Origin: JAXGMV01 sp040768445
GTDB lineage: Bacteria; Chloroflexota; Anaerolineae; Anaerolineales; Anaerolineaceae
Assembly (NCBI GenBank): GCA_040768445.1
Contig: JAXGMV010000001.1
Span: forward strand, 310,001 to 374,000
Length of the DNA stretch: 64,000 nucleotides
Direction of reading: 5' to 3'
This document shows positions 17,958 through 25,623 of the stretch, in pieces. Every line of letters begins with the position of its first letter. The stretch's first letter is position 1. The position numbers and the translations under genes are program-made. The notes beneath the pieces were generated by a model that saw only the letters and a program-made list of their open reading frames with translations, made no database searches and had not been told where the DNA came from.

Positions 17958-18950
17958 TTATCGCAGCATACCAATGGCATCATACACTTCTGAGATCGTT
18001 TTTCGGGCAATTTCACCAGCCCTGCGGGCGCCATCGCGATAGACATCACGAATGAAATCAGGGTTTTTCTCAAGCTCTGTCCTGCGTTCACGGAATGGTG
18101 CAAGATGCTCGTTCAACGCCTTAGCCATCAGCTTTTTGCAGTCCACACAACCGATGCCAGCCCTGCGGCATTCGACATTGACCATGTCAACGGTCTGCTG
18201 GTCTGAGAAAATTTTATGAAATGAGAAAACATTGCAGACATCCGGGTTCCCTGGGTCAGTGCGCTTTACCCTGGCGGGATCGGTGACCATTGTCATGACG
18301 CGTTTCAATGTCTCTTCTGCTGTAGCTGCCATTTCGATGTGGTTATTAAGGCTCTTGCCCATCTTCTGCACACCGTCAGTGCCGAGCACCTTGGGAATCT
18401 GTGTAGCTTTCATTTGCGGCTCAACCAGCACAGTGGTTTGATAGCGGTAATTGAATGAGCGCACCATCTCGCGTGCAAATTCAAGGTGAGGCGCCTGGTC
18501 AACGCCCACCGGCACAACATCAGCTTTGTATAACAGAATATCCGCTGCCATCAATACAGGGTACCCAACCAGACCAAGGTTAACGTTGTTTGGATTATCC
18601 CGTACCTTTTCTTTGAACGTGGGTAAATCGGTGAGCTTGCCGAGTTGTGTCACCATGCTCAGAACAGTGAATAATTCGGTCACCTGCGGCACGTGTGATT
18701 GCACGAAGACAATACTGTCTTCAGGGCGAATGCCCGCAGCCAGCCAATCCAGTCCCATCTCGATGGTATTTTCCATCAAATCGTGAGTGGTTTCCATGGT
18801 TGTCAACGCATGCAGATCAACCACGCTGTAGATGCAGTCGTACTCATCCTGCAGGGCAACATAATTTTTGATCGCACCCAGGTAATTACCAAGATGCTGC
18901 CTGCCAGTAGGTCTTGCGCCTGAAAAACATCGTCCCTTTTTAGTGCTCAT
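17958..18950 (-). CDS. trpS: Tryptophan--tRNA ligase
   Basis: This 330-residue class I synthetase has normal bacterial length. It has the HIGH-like GARPTGRQHLGNYLGA at residues 11-26, the tryptophan-pocket region PVGVDQAPHLEFAREM, and the KMSKS loop as KMGKS in GTDGVQKMGKSLNNH near residue 200. GGAAGGAC upstream of the ATG supports the start, and TATAAA lies just before it. A Cys pair in GIGCVDCKKLM near residue 271 is usual for this subfamily. Confidence 0.97.
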   Translation of the reverse strand: MSTKKGRCFSGARPTGRQHLGNYLGAIKNYVALQDEYDCIYSVVDLHALTTMETTHDLMENTIEMGLDWLAAGIRPEDSIVFVQSHVPQVTELFTVLSMVTQLGKLTDLPTFKEKVRDNPNNVNLGLVGYPVLMAADILLYKADVVPVGVDQAPHLEFAREMVRSFNYRYQTTVLVEPQMKATQIPKVLGTDGVQKMGKSLNNHIEMAATAEETLKRVMTMVTDPARVKRTDPGNPDVCNVFSFHKIFSDQQTVDMVNVECRRAGIGCVDCKKLMAKALNEHLAPFRERRTELEKNPDFIRDVYRDGARRAGEIARKTISEVYDAIGMLR

Positions 18951-19055
18951 AGTTGTCCTTCCATTTATAACCGATCACGGCGATCGAAAAATTACCCTGT
19001 TTGTTAAAATTTTTACCGGTCAAAAAGTGATTATATCAACAAACCCCTTTTTTGG

Positions 19056-19061
19056 TACAAT
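19056..19061 (+). promoter_or_regulatory. -10 hexamer of the sugar transferase gene, leaderless spacing
   Basis: TACAAT with six bases before the ATG at 19068. No Shine-Dalgarno sequence can fit. Confidence 0.5.
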
Positions 19062-19067
19062 GCCATT

Positions 19068-19700
19068 ATGAGTGCTTCTCTTCTGCCGAGCGGTGTACCG
19101 CTGGCCAAAAGGCTGTTTGATCTGCTGGCGTCAGCCATCGGTTTGATCATCATTTCTCCTGTCTTATTAATTGTTGCCATCCTAATTCTGACCATTGCTG
19201 GCAGACCGATCTTCTTCCGCCAACCCCGCCCTGGCTTACGTGGTGATATTTTTAAGATTTACAAGTTTCGCACCATGCACAATGCAGTTGACAGCAGCGG
19301 TAAACCTCGCCCTGATTCTGAACGCTTGTTCGCCCTGGGGCGTATTATGCGTACCCTCAGCCTTGATGAACTACCCGAGCTTATCAATGTGTTGATGGGT
19401 GAAATGAGCCTGGTGGGACCTCGTCCACTGTTGGTAGAATACCTGCCACGCTATTCAGCCTGGCAGGCGCGCCGCCATGACGTTCTGCCCGGAATCACAG
19501 GCTGGGCACAGGTCAACGGTCGCAACGCGCTCACCTGGAATGAAAAATTCAAGCTGGATGTCTGGTATGTTGACAACTGGTCCTTCTGGCTTGACCTGCG
19601 CATCCTCTTGATGACACTCATCAAAGTCTTCAAACGCGAAGGGATCAGCCAACCTGGCCAGGCAACAGCCAGTGAATTTATGGGGGAAGATGACAGCTGA
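19068..19700 (+). CDS. Sugar transferase (polyprenyl-phosphate sugar-phosphate transferase, PglC/WcaJ C-domain type)
   Basis: This 210-residue monotopic membrane enzyme transfers a sugar 1-phosphate from a nucleotide sugar to undecaprenyl phosphate, the first step of a surface glycan. One hydrophobic re-entrant helix is at residues about 18-42. The catalytic domain has PIFFRQPRPGLRGDIFKIYKFRTM (RPGL, KFRTM), SLDELPELINVLMGEMSLVGPRP with the conserved Asp-Glu pair, and PGITGWAQVNGRN. It is a short phosphoglycosyltransferase without the extra helices of WcaJ. Other possible glycan genes are 26-33 kb away (epimerase, NeuD-like, DegT). It converges on the lipoprotein gene. Confidence 0.93.
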   Translation: MSASLLPSGVPLAKRLFDLLASAIGLIIISPVLLIVAILILTIAGRPIFFRQPRPGLRGDIFKIYKFRTMHNAVDSSGKPRPDSERLFALGRIMRTLSLDELPELINVLMGEMSLVGPRPLLVEYLPRYSAWQARRHDVLPGITGWAQVNGRNALTWNEKFKLDVWYVDNWSFWLDLRILLMTLIKVFKREGISQPGQATASEFMGEDDS

Positions 19701-19729
19701 TAGCCACCTTACTTAAAATAGTTGTGCCT

Positions 19730-20773
19730 TTAAGGCGCTACATAATTGGGGTGTACCAGTCCAGCTTCCAGTTCAGCGATTGCACTTTCAACCAGCCGCA
19801 TCCTGCCTGGTGAGAGAAGTGCCGGATTGACATCACGCAGCGTAATTGGGGCGTAAACCAGGCTGCCTCCCTGTCCTGATACGGCAGCCGGCCAGATTTC
19901 ATTCAAAGCGCCGTTCAGGTCAAACGCAATCGTCGCAGCCCATGCACCCCTAATTTCATCCGGCGGCGTACTTGCACCTGCCAACAGGTACTGGCGGCTC
20001 GCCAGGTCAGCCAACAATTCGGGGCTGCTGGACTCATTTGATACATATACAAAATACACGATACTTTGCCTGAACTGTTCCAGGCTCGCCTGCCAGGCAG
20101 CTGAATCACTGCTGGCGGAAACCCTTGCCGTGATGGGAAACAGGGTAATGGGGGCAAAATACGAATTGCAAATTCCACAGAAATATTTTCCGCCTGTTTG
20201 ATAGGCATCAGCCATGAGAGACCCGATCGGTTCATCAGGGGTGAACATACCGCCTGCCCGCCAATCTGGCGCTGCAAGCACTGATACAAGCCCGGCTGTA
20301 AATGCCTGCATCTCCGGGCGAAGTTGGATGACATTCAGGTTAGCGCCGGCACCAAGTACAACGCTGCTGAAGACCAGGAACTGCTTGTCCGGGTGGGTGG
20401 AAAGCGCTTCGGGCAGTTGCTCCGAAGTCTCGAACAAGACAATGATTTTCCAATCCGGCTGAATATCTGCCACCTGGAGGGATTCTACTTCTTGAAAACC
20501 AAGCCCGGACTCACGTGCCAGCTGTTCGACCTGAGACTTCACTTCGCTGTACTGGGTGTTTTGACCGGGTTGAGGCTGCACCAGGATGACCTTACCCGGG
20601 GCAGTGGTTGGAGTAGGAGGAATTTCAACTGTGGGGGTTGCTGGTTGAACATCTTGAGCTGTAGCCGTTGGGTCGGTTACAGCAGGTAAAGAACAACCCG
20701 CAAGGATAAGCACTGCAACTGACACAAGCAGACAAATTTGTTTCAACTTTACATGAAATGTACCGGGTAACAT
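19730..20773 (-). CDS. Lipoprotein resembling BMP/PnrA-type substrate-binding proteins
   Basis: This 347-residue protein has a lipoprotein signal peptide (hydrophobic residues about 11-25, lipobox LILAGC). A Thr/Pro-rich tether covers about 30-60. The folded part shows features of the basic-membrane-protein fold: KIIVLFETSEQLPEALSTHP, a QAFTAGLVSVLAA segment and a WAATIAFDLNGALNEIW end. BMP family members bind nucleosides or similar ligands for ABC transporters or sensors. No transporter permease is adjacent, so binding or sensing without transport is possible. The family assignment is moderate. A -10 hexamer with leaderless spacing precedes it. Confidence 0.75.
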   Translation of the reverse strand: MLPGTFHVKLKQICLLVSVAVLILAGCSLPAVTDPTATAQDVQPATPTVEIPPTPTTAPGKVILVQPQPGQNTQYSEVKSQVEQLARESGLGFQEVESLQVADIQPDWKIIVLFETSEQLPEALSTHPDKQFLVFSSVVLGAGANLNVIQLRPEMQAFTAGLVSVLAAPDWRAGGMFTPDEPIGSLMADAYQTGGKYFCGICNSYFAPITLFPITARVSASSDSAAWQASLEQFRQSIVYFVYVSNESSSPELLADLASRQYLLAGASTPPDEIRGAWAATIAFDLNGALNEIWPAAVSGQGGSLVYAPITLRDVNPALLSPGRMRLVESAIAELEAGLVHPNYVAP

Positions 20774-20780
20774 GACACCA

Positions 20781-20786
20781 ATTTTA
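20781..20786 (-). promoter_or_regulatory. -10 hexamer of the lipoprotein gene, leaderless spacing
   Basis: TAAAAT on the minus strand, with seven bases before the ATG at 20773. It is back to back with the plus-strand promoter at 20816. Confidence 0.5.
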
Positions 20787-20815
20787 CTCTATCATGTGCA
20801 GAAAAAGGACTGTAT

Positions 20816-20821
20816 TATAAT
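20816..20821 (+). promoter_or_regulatory. -10 hexamer of the HAD-DUF389 operon, leaderless spacing
   Basis: TATAAT with six bases (TATCTT) before the ATG at 20828. Confidence 0.55.
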
Positions 20822-20827
20822 TATCTT

Positions 20828-21298
20828 ATGATCGATATAACCGTACCCGGCAGAGGACAATTTAAAATCGATCACCTGGTGTGCGATGTCAATGGAACCA
20901 TCGCTCTTGACGGCATGCTTTTGGATGGTGTCCAGGATTTTTTCGAAAGAATATCCCAAAAATTGACTGTTCACCTGCTGACAGCCAACACGCATGGACT
21001 GCAGAACAACATTGACCAATCCCTGGGCATTAAGGCGCATATCATTCTGGCTGGAGATGAGAAGGGTCAAAAAGAAACCTTTGTTAACAGTCTAAAACCA
21101 GCAGGTGTTGTCGCCATCGGACAGGGCGCGAATGACGCAGGCATGTTGAAATCGGCCGACATCGGCATTGCAGTCATGTCAAAAGAAGGGCTGGCTGTCC
21201 AAACGTTACTTGCGGCTGACATAATCGTTCCCGATATTTTTTCTGCCTTTGACCTGTTAGACAAGCCGCTCAGGCTGATTGCGACAATGAGACTATGA
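20828..21298 (+). CDS. HAD family protein of the soluble P-type-ATPase-like type
   Basis: This small 156-residue HAD protein resembles the catalytic P domain of P-type ATPases in free form. Motif I is CDVNGTIALDG (residues 19-29), with the nucleophile Asp and Asn in place of the second Asp. Motif II Thr is in VHLLTANTHG, and motif III/IV is IGQGANDAGMLKSADIGIAVMSKEG. There are no membrane segments. The Asn change removes the usual general acid of HAD phosphatases, so it may hold a phospho-enzyme rather than hydrolyse rapidly. Its stop overlaps the ATG of the DUF389-like gene by four bases, so the two are translationally coupled. Confidence 0.85.
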   Translation: MIDITVPGRGQFKIDHLVCDVNGTIALDGMLLDGVQDFFERISQKLTVHLLTANTHGLQNNIDQSLGIKAHIILAGDEKGQKETFVNSLKPAGVVAIGQGANDAGMLKSADIGIAVMSKEGLAVQTLLAADIIVPDIFSAFDLLDKPLRLIATMRL

Positions 21299-22545
21299 GC
21301 ATGCCCGGCATCGAACCCGACCTTGACTCTGTCCCAAAACCTGTGCCAGCAGCCCGCAGGCGCCGGCAAAAACGCTCCTTCACACCCGTAAATGCAGAAC
21401 AAAAAATTGAGATACTAAAAAAGCTGGCACAAAGGCTTACCCCGTCATTTGATTTCTTCCTGGCCTCAATTTTTAGCGGCCTGCTGATCTCTACGGCTGT
21501 TTTTATTGATAATGCTTTCGTATTATTTCTGATCGCTGCCCTGGCAGCGCCATTCCTGGCACCGCAAATTGGGTTGGCACTTGCACCAGCCTTTGGTACC
21601 TTTAAGTTTTTCTTCCAGTCGCTGGGAGCAACACTCATCGGCTGCGGCCTGGTTTTTGCCACTGCCTTTGGGGCCGGATGGGCTGCATCATACCTGCCTG
21701 AGCGGCAGTTCCCTGCTGCAGTTGAATTTGCCAGTTTCAACCCACTGGATTTCATCCTGCTCACCGCAGTTGTCGGTATAGTGGTGATGATGCTGGTACG
21801 GTTCCCTGAGAAACGCCCCAACCTGCCTGGCGTAGTGCTCGCTTATGCCCTTTACATTCCCCTCGGTATATCTGGATTTGCGTTTGGATATGGCCTTGAG
21901 CCGTTGTGGACATCCGCACTAATGATTTTTGGTATCTCCCTGGGCTGGGTTTCATTTATTGGGATGGTTTTCTTCATCATCTTTGGTCTCCGCCCAAGAA
22001 GCGCATTTGGTGCATCACTGGCTGTGATTGAACTGTTCGTTGTACTGACGGTTCTCCTTGGGGCTGGCTTAATCAAGCTGGCGGTTGACGTACCTGAACC
22101 AAAAATTCCTGCCTTCACCGAAACAACCGTCCCAACTTTAGCTGCGATCACCTCAACCACTCCGTTTGTACCAACCATAACTGCCAGTGCAACACTACCG
22201 CCGCCCACGGCAACTGCAACCAAAGTCAACACGCCAGTACGAACCCCTACTTTAACGCCCACCAATACACTGGTGCCAACCATGACACCCACAATGACCA
22301 TCAGCCCGCAGCCCACGCCATTTTATGCCACAATCAGCGTGAAGAATGCCAACGGCGCTGTCATACGCGCAGAACCAAATTATAATGCTCCCATCACCAA
22401 GAGCCTGCTGAACGGCATGCTGGTTGAAATTCTACCCGGTGAAGAGAACCGTACTGATAACAATTGGGTCAAGGTGATCACCAGTGATAATATTGAAGGC
22501 TGGATTTACCTGGATCTACTCTCAACCACTAACCCGTATCAGTAG
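21295..22545 (+). CDS. DUF389-like membrane protein with Thr/Pro linker and SH3-like domain
   Basis: This 416-residue protein has an Arg-rich cytoplasmic N-terminus (about 1-45), then roughly six membrane helices (about 55-265) resembling DUF389. A Thr/Pro-rich linker (about 275-345) leads to a C-terminal SH3-like domain (AVIRAEPNYNAPITKSLL, WVKVITSDNIEGWIYLDLL). The build copies that of the protein at 2044-3474, although the membrane cores differ clearly. It overlaps the HAD gene by ATGA. The sharing of an operon with a P-domain-like HAD protein suggests a functional pair, but the role is unknown. Confidence 0.8.
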   Translation: MSMPGIEPDLDSVPKPVPAARRRRQKRSFTPVNAEQKIEILKKLAQRLTPSFDFFLASIFSGLLISTAVFIDNAFVLFLIAALAAPFLAPQIGLALAPAFGTFKFFFQSLGATLIGCGLVFATAFGAGWAASYLPERQFPAAVEFASFNPLDFILLTAVVGIVVMMLVRFPEKRPNLPGVVLAYALYIPLGISGFAFGYGLEPLWTSALMIFGISLGWVSFIGMVFFIIFGLRPRSAFGASLAVIELFVVLTVLLGAGLIKLAVDVPEPKIPAFTETTVPTLAAITSTTPFVPTITASATLPPPTATATKVNTPVRTPTLTPTNTLVPTMTPTMTISPQPTPFYATISVKNANGAVIRAEPNYNAPITKSLLNGMLVEILPGEENRTDNNWVKVITSDNIEGWIYLDLLSTTNPYQ

Positions 22546-22610
22546 TAAAATAGTGTGCTTGCTGATTGCCTTCATAAAGGCAATAACAACAAAAGCAATA
22601 AGGAGTTTTT

Positions 22611-24071
22611 ATGCCCATAAACTTTGGCACCGACGGCTGGCGAGCCGTAATCTCAGATACATTCACATTTGGCAACTTACGCCTGGTAACACAGGCTATT
22701 TCCGACATGTTCACATCAGTAGCGCTCTATAACGGCTGGTCAAAAGAGAAGACAGGACACGAAAAAAAGATCGTTGTCGGATACGATACGCGTTTTCTAT
22801 CAGACCGCTATGCCATCGATGTTGCCCGTGTGCTGGCCGGCAACGGATTCACCGTTCTGCTCAGCACCGCTGATTCCCCCACACCTGCCATTTCCTACGC
22901 CGTGAAGGCTGAAAGAGCCATGGGTGGCGTGATGATTACAGCCTCACACAATGCGCCGCGTTACAATGGTGTCAAGATTAAATCCTACAACGGATCATCA
23001 GCTTCTCCAGAGCTGTGCCGGCGGGTTGAAGTGTATTTGAATGACAATGAACAGCGCGGGCGCGGTCCCAACTTGATGGAGCTGGAGCGAGCCAGAGACC
23101 TCAACCTGATTCAACGCTTCAATGCCATCCCGGGCTACAGTGAGCACTTACGGCAAATCATTGACTTCAATGTCATCTCTGAAGGCAAGAACCGGGTGGT
23201 GGTCGATTCAATGTACGGCAGCGGCAGAGGCGTCATCAAGTCTTTGCTGCAGGGCACCGGCTGTGAAGTGCATGAAGTCCGTGGTGAATTGAACCCCGGT
23301 TTTGGCGGCGTGCACCCTGAGCCTATTGGAAAATATCTCGGCACATTGGCTGGCGCCATCAGCACCGGCATGGGTGATTTCGGATTGGCGACTGACGGTG
23401 ATGCCGACCGGATAGGCGCTATGGATGAGCGCGGAAATTTTGTCGATCCGCACAAGATCATGGCGCTTGCACTGCGTCACCTGGTTGAAAAACGCAAGAT
23501 GACCGGTTCAGTGGTGCGTACCGTCTCAACCACTCGCATGATTGACCGCCTGGCTGCCAGGTACGGCCTGACACTGCACGAAACGCCTGTGGGATTCAAC
23601 CACATTGCTGACCTGATGATCAATGACGATGTGTTGATTGGCGGAGAAGAATCCGGCGGCATTTCTTTCAAGGGACATATTCCTGAAGGCGATGGCGTGT
23701 TGATGGGTCTTTTGCTGGTTGAAATCGTAGCCAGCTCTGGTGCCACGCTGTTTGAACTGGTTGAAGATCTTCTGGCAGAGGTTGGACCGGTCGTTTATGA
23801 CCGCCGTGACCTCAGGCTGCTCCACCCTGTGGAAAAACAAGCCATGGTTCAGCGCCTGCAGGATGAAGCACCTGCCAGCATCGGTGGTGAATCAGTGGTA
23901 CAGGTCAATGCACTTGACGGCGTAAAATACCTCTTGCAAGATGATTCCTGGCTGCTAATTCGCCCCTCGGGTACTGAACCGGTACTGCGGGTTTATGCCG
24001 AAGGGCGCTCCAGCGATATGGTCAAAGCCATGCTGGCGTACGGTGAATCCATCGCCGCAGGCATTACATAA
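22611..24071 (+). CDS. Phosphoglucomutase/phosphomannomutase family protein
   Basis: This 486-residue alpha-D-phosphohexomutase has all four active-site elements: the phospho-Ser loop ITASHNAPRYNG (Ser112), the metal loop TDGDADRIGA (Asp262, 264 and 266), the sugar-specificity loop GGEESGGIS, and the phosphate loop RPSGTEPVLRVYAEG. It interconverts sugar 1- and 6-phosphates. The sugar (glucose, mannose or glucosamine) cannot be told from sequence by eye; GEESGG is the form shared by glucose- and mannose-specific enzymes. AGGAG lies six bases before the ATG. Confidence 0.93.
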   Translation: MPINFGTDGWRAVISDTFTFGNLRLVTQAISDMFTSVALYNGWSKEKTGHEKKIVVGYDTRFLSDRYAIDVARVLAGNGFTVLLSTADSPTPAISYAVKAERAMGGVMITASHNAPRYNGVKIKSYNGSSASPELCRRVEVYLNDNEQRGRGPNLMELERARDLNLIQRFNAIPGYSEHLRQIIDFNVISEGKNRVVVDSMYGSGRGVIKSLLQGTGCEVHEVRGELNPGFGGVHPEPIGKYLGTLAGAISTGMGDFGLATDGDADRIGAMDERGNFVDPHKIMALALRHLVEKRKMTGSVVRTVSTTRMIDRLAARYGLTLHETPVGFNHIADLMINDDVLIGGEESGGISFKGHIPEGDGVLMGLLLVEIVASSGATLFELVEDLLAEVGPVVYDRRDLRLLHPVEKQAMVQRLQDEAPASIGGESVVQVNALDGVKYLLQDDSWLLIRPSGTEPVLRVYAEGRSSDMVKAMLAYGESIAAGIT

Positions 24072-24099
24072 ATCTATAACTGTCTTTCAAAGTTAATCA

Positions 24100-24130
24100 C
24101 AAGGTCCCGGAACAGGGGATCTTGCTTTAT
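24100..24130 (+). terminator. Possible terminator after the phosphohexomutase gene
   Basis: A nine-base-pair stem with one G-T pair (CAAGGTCCC with GGGATCTTG) and a seven-base loop lies 28 bases after the stop. The downstream stretch is only moderately T-rich. Confidence 0.4.
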
Positions 24131-24170
24131 ATACAACTCATTTATCCTTCAACCTTACCGTATCAAATAA

Positions 24171-24545
24171 TTAAGGTTGAACTGTCGGTGTTGGTGCGGC
24201 CAGCGTTTCAAGAATTTCAAGCGGCATCGGAGATGCAGTCAACCGAATCACTTCCAGGCGAATTTCTTCAGCCAATGTGGCTGCGGCAGATGTGAGCGTG
24301 TTAGACGCATTGATTTCAATCAATTCCTGCTGGCGGGCTTCGCGCCTCTCGGGCAGGATGAAAACTGAATAGATACAAATCCCTGCCAGCAGGCAGAGCA
24401 TGATAATCACCAGAATCACCATAATAATGGTGAAAGTTTTCTTTCCCCTGCGGGTGCTGATCTCCTGTGTGTGAGCAGAAAGATCAACATGAGACTCATA
24501 AATATCAAAGGGATTATCTTTTTTATCTGCTGGTAACAAGCTCAC
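24171..24545 (-). CDS. Hypothetical single-pass membrane protein, last gene of the GlmL-type operon
   Basis: This 124-residue protein starts at GTG, 24 bases after the previous gene. A charged N-terminus (1-36) is followed by one strong membrane helix (residues about 38-62) and then an Ala/Glu/Arg-rich helical stretch (about 66-105), probably a coiled coil, with a Thr/Pro-rich end. No family is recognised. Position and strand make it the likely last member of the operon beginning at 32096. Confidence 0.65.
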   Translation of the reverse strand: MSLLPADKKDNPFDIYESHVDLSAHTQEISTRRGKKTFTIIMVILVIIMLCLLAGICIYSVFILPERREARQQELIEINASNTLTSAAATLAEEIRLEVIRLTASPMPLEILETLAAPTPTVQP

Positions 24546-24569
24546 TCCACTAAGATCACAGGCAGCCTG

Positions 24570-25622
24570 TCATTCAAGAATGTCCAGGTTTGCCAACGGC
24601 ACCTGGATCATCTGTTGATTTTCCAATTTCACCGTACCCAGCGGGGTCTGCCTTCCAAACGGCGCCATTTCCCAGGCGGGCAGGATTTCGTTCAAGAGCC
24701 CAGTTTGTCCGATATATGGTTGACTGTTAAGCCTGACATACTGACCGGGCAAAAACTCATACAGTTCAGGAATTCTTACACCATCTGCCAGAAGCGGTAT
24801 GATGCATTCCGGCCGTCTACCGATTGATTTGTCCCAGCCATCAGCCAGCAGGTAACAATTTTGCTGTATTAGAGATTGGAAAATTCGATATGCAACCACG
24901 TTCATCCCATTTTTTCCAAACCCGTCAATCAGGATAATTGGAAAAGGCATGCGTTCTGCCAGGTCAAGTAAACTTGAGCTCAGGCTGCCCAACACCAAAC
25001 CAGCAATTCCCAGTCGTTCAGCGAAAAGCAGTGACTGTCGGTCTGTACCGGCGCCGCTGACAAGCACACAATCCTTCAAGGCGTTTTCTTTCTGGCTGAC
25101 AGTAAACGGTTCATCAGGCAGAGCGCCTCTCAGCACCAGTGGCCCATGCCCCAGCTTACCGTTACCCCACATGCCCTGCAGCAAGGCACCACTGGTTTCA
25201 AGGACAGCGCCCCTGTCAGGTAAGATCTCTTTGACAATGCCCGGAAAGCCCGCTACAACGCCCGGCCCTTCCGTTCGTGTTTCAATCATCACCTGACCGC
25301 CGCCAATCGCCACAATTGTGCCTTCGACCGGCGTTCGAACGATTTTTCGCAAGAGGTTGCCCTGACGGGCCAGGATGTCGCCAACTTCGACCTGTTCACC
25401 AACCTGACGCTGAATCAGGCGGTTGGGGAATTGGGAGCGTTCTTCACCGAGCATACCAGCCACATCAACCAACTGGTGTCGGGTTGGGCCATTCGCCCGG
25501 GCAATCAGTCCTGCTGGATCCGGACGGTCGCCGGGTTTAACCAGCACCCTGCCGTCACTGTCCAGGACGCGCTTCCTGCGAATCAACGCCAGAGATGTCA
25601 TGTGGGTCTGTCGCGCCAGCAT
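24570..25622 (-). CDS. Conserved hypothetical protein with barrel-sandwich-like domain, paired with GlmL-type ATPase
   Basis: The start is the ATG at 25622, with AAAGGA upstream and one base between the previous stop and the ATG. This gives 350 residues; a longer frame to 25649 lacks such support. There are no membrane helices. Residues about 70-140 hold a barrel-sandwich-hybrid pattern (VGEQVEVGDILARQGNLLRKIVRTPVEGTIVAIGGG) as in lipoyl- or RnfC-like domains, but without a modified Lys. A middle domain (LVLRGALPDEPF to FPIILIDGFGKNGMN) looks Rossmann-like. The C-terminus has another small barrel (GQYVRLNSQPYIGQTGLL, then LGTVKLENQQMIQVPLANLDILE). The function is unknown; tight coupling suggests it acts with the ASKHA protein. 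Confidence 0.75.
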   Translation of the reverse strand: MLARQTHMTSLALIRRKRVLDSDGRVLVKPGDRPDPAGLIARANGPTRHQLVDVAGMLGEERSQFPNRLIQRQVGEQVEVGDILARQGNLLRKIVRTPVEGTIVAIGGGQVMIETRTEGPGVVAGFPGIVKEILPDRGAVLETSGALLQGMWGNGKLGHGPLVLRGALPDEPFTVSQKENALKDCVLVSGAGTDRQSLLFAERLGIAGLVLGSLSSSLLDLAERMPFPIILIDGFGKNGMNVVAYRIFQSLIQQNCYLLADGWDKSIGRRPECIIPLLADGVRIPELYEFLPGQYVRLNSQPYIGQTGLLNEILPAWEMAPFGRQTPLGTVKLENQQMIQVPLANLDILE

Positions 25623-25623
25623 C

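Noticed and set aside
24149..24180. Nine-base inverted repeat TCAACCTTA/TAAGGTTGA at the end of the 24171 gene
   Set aside because: No T-run follows on either strand and it overlaps the stop codon; not a convincing terminator.
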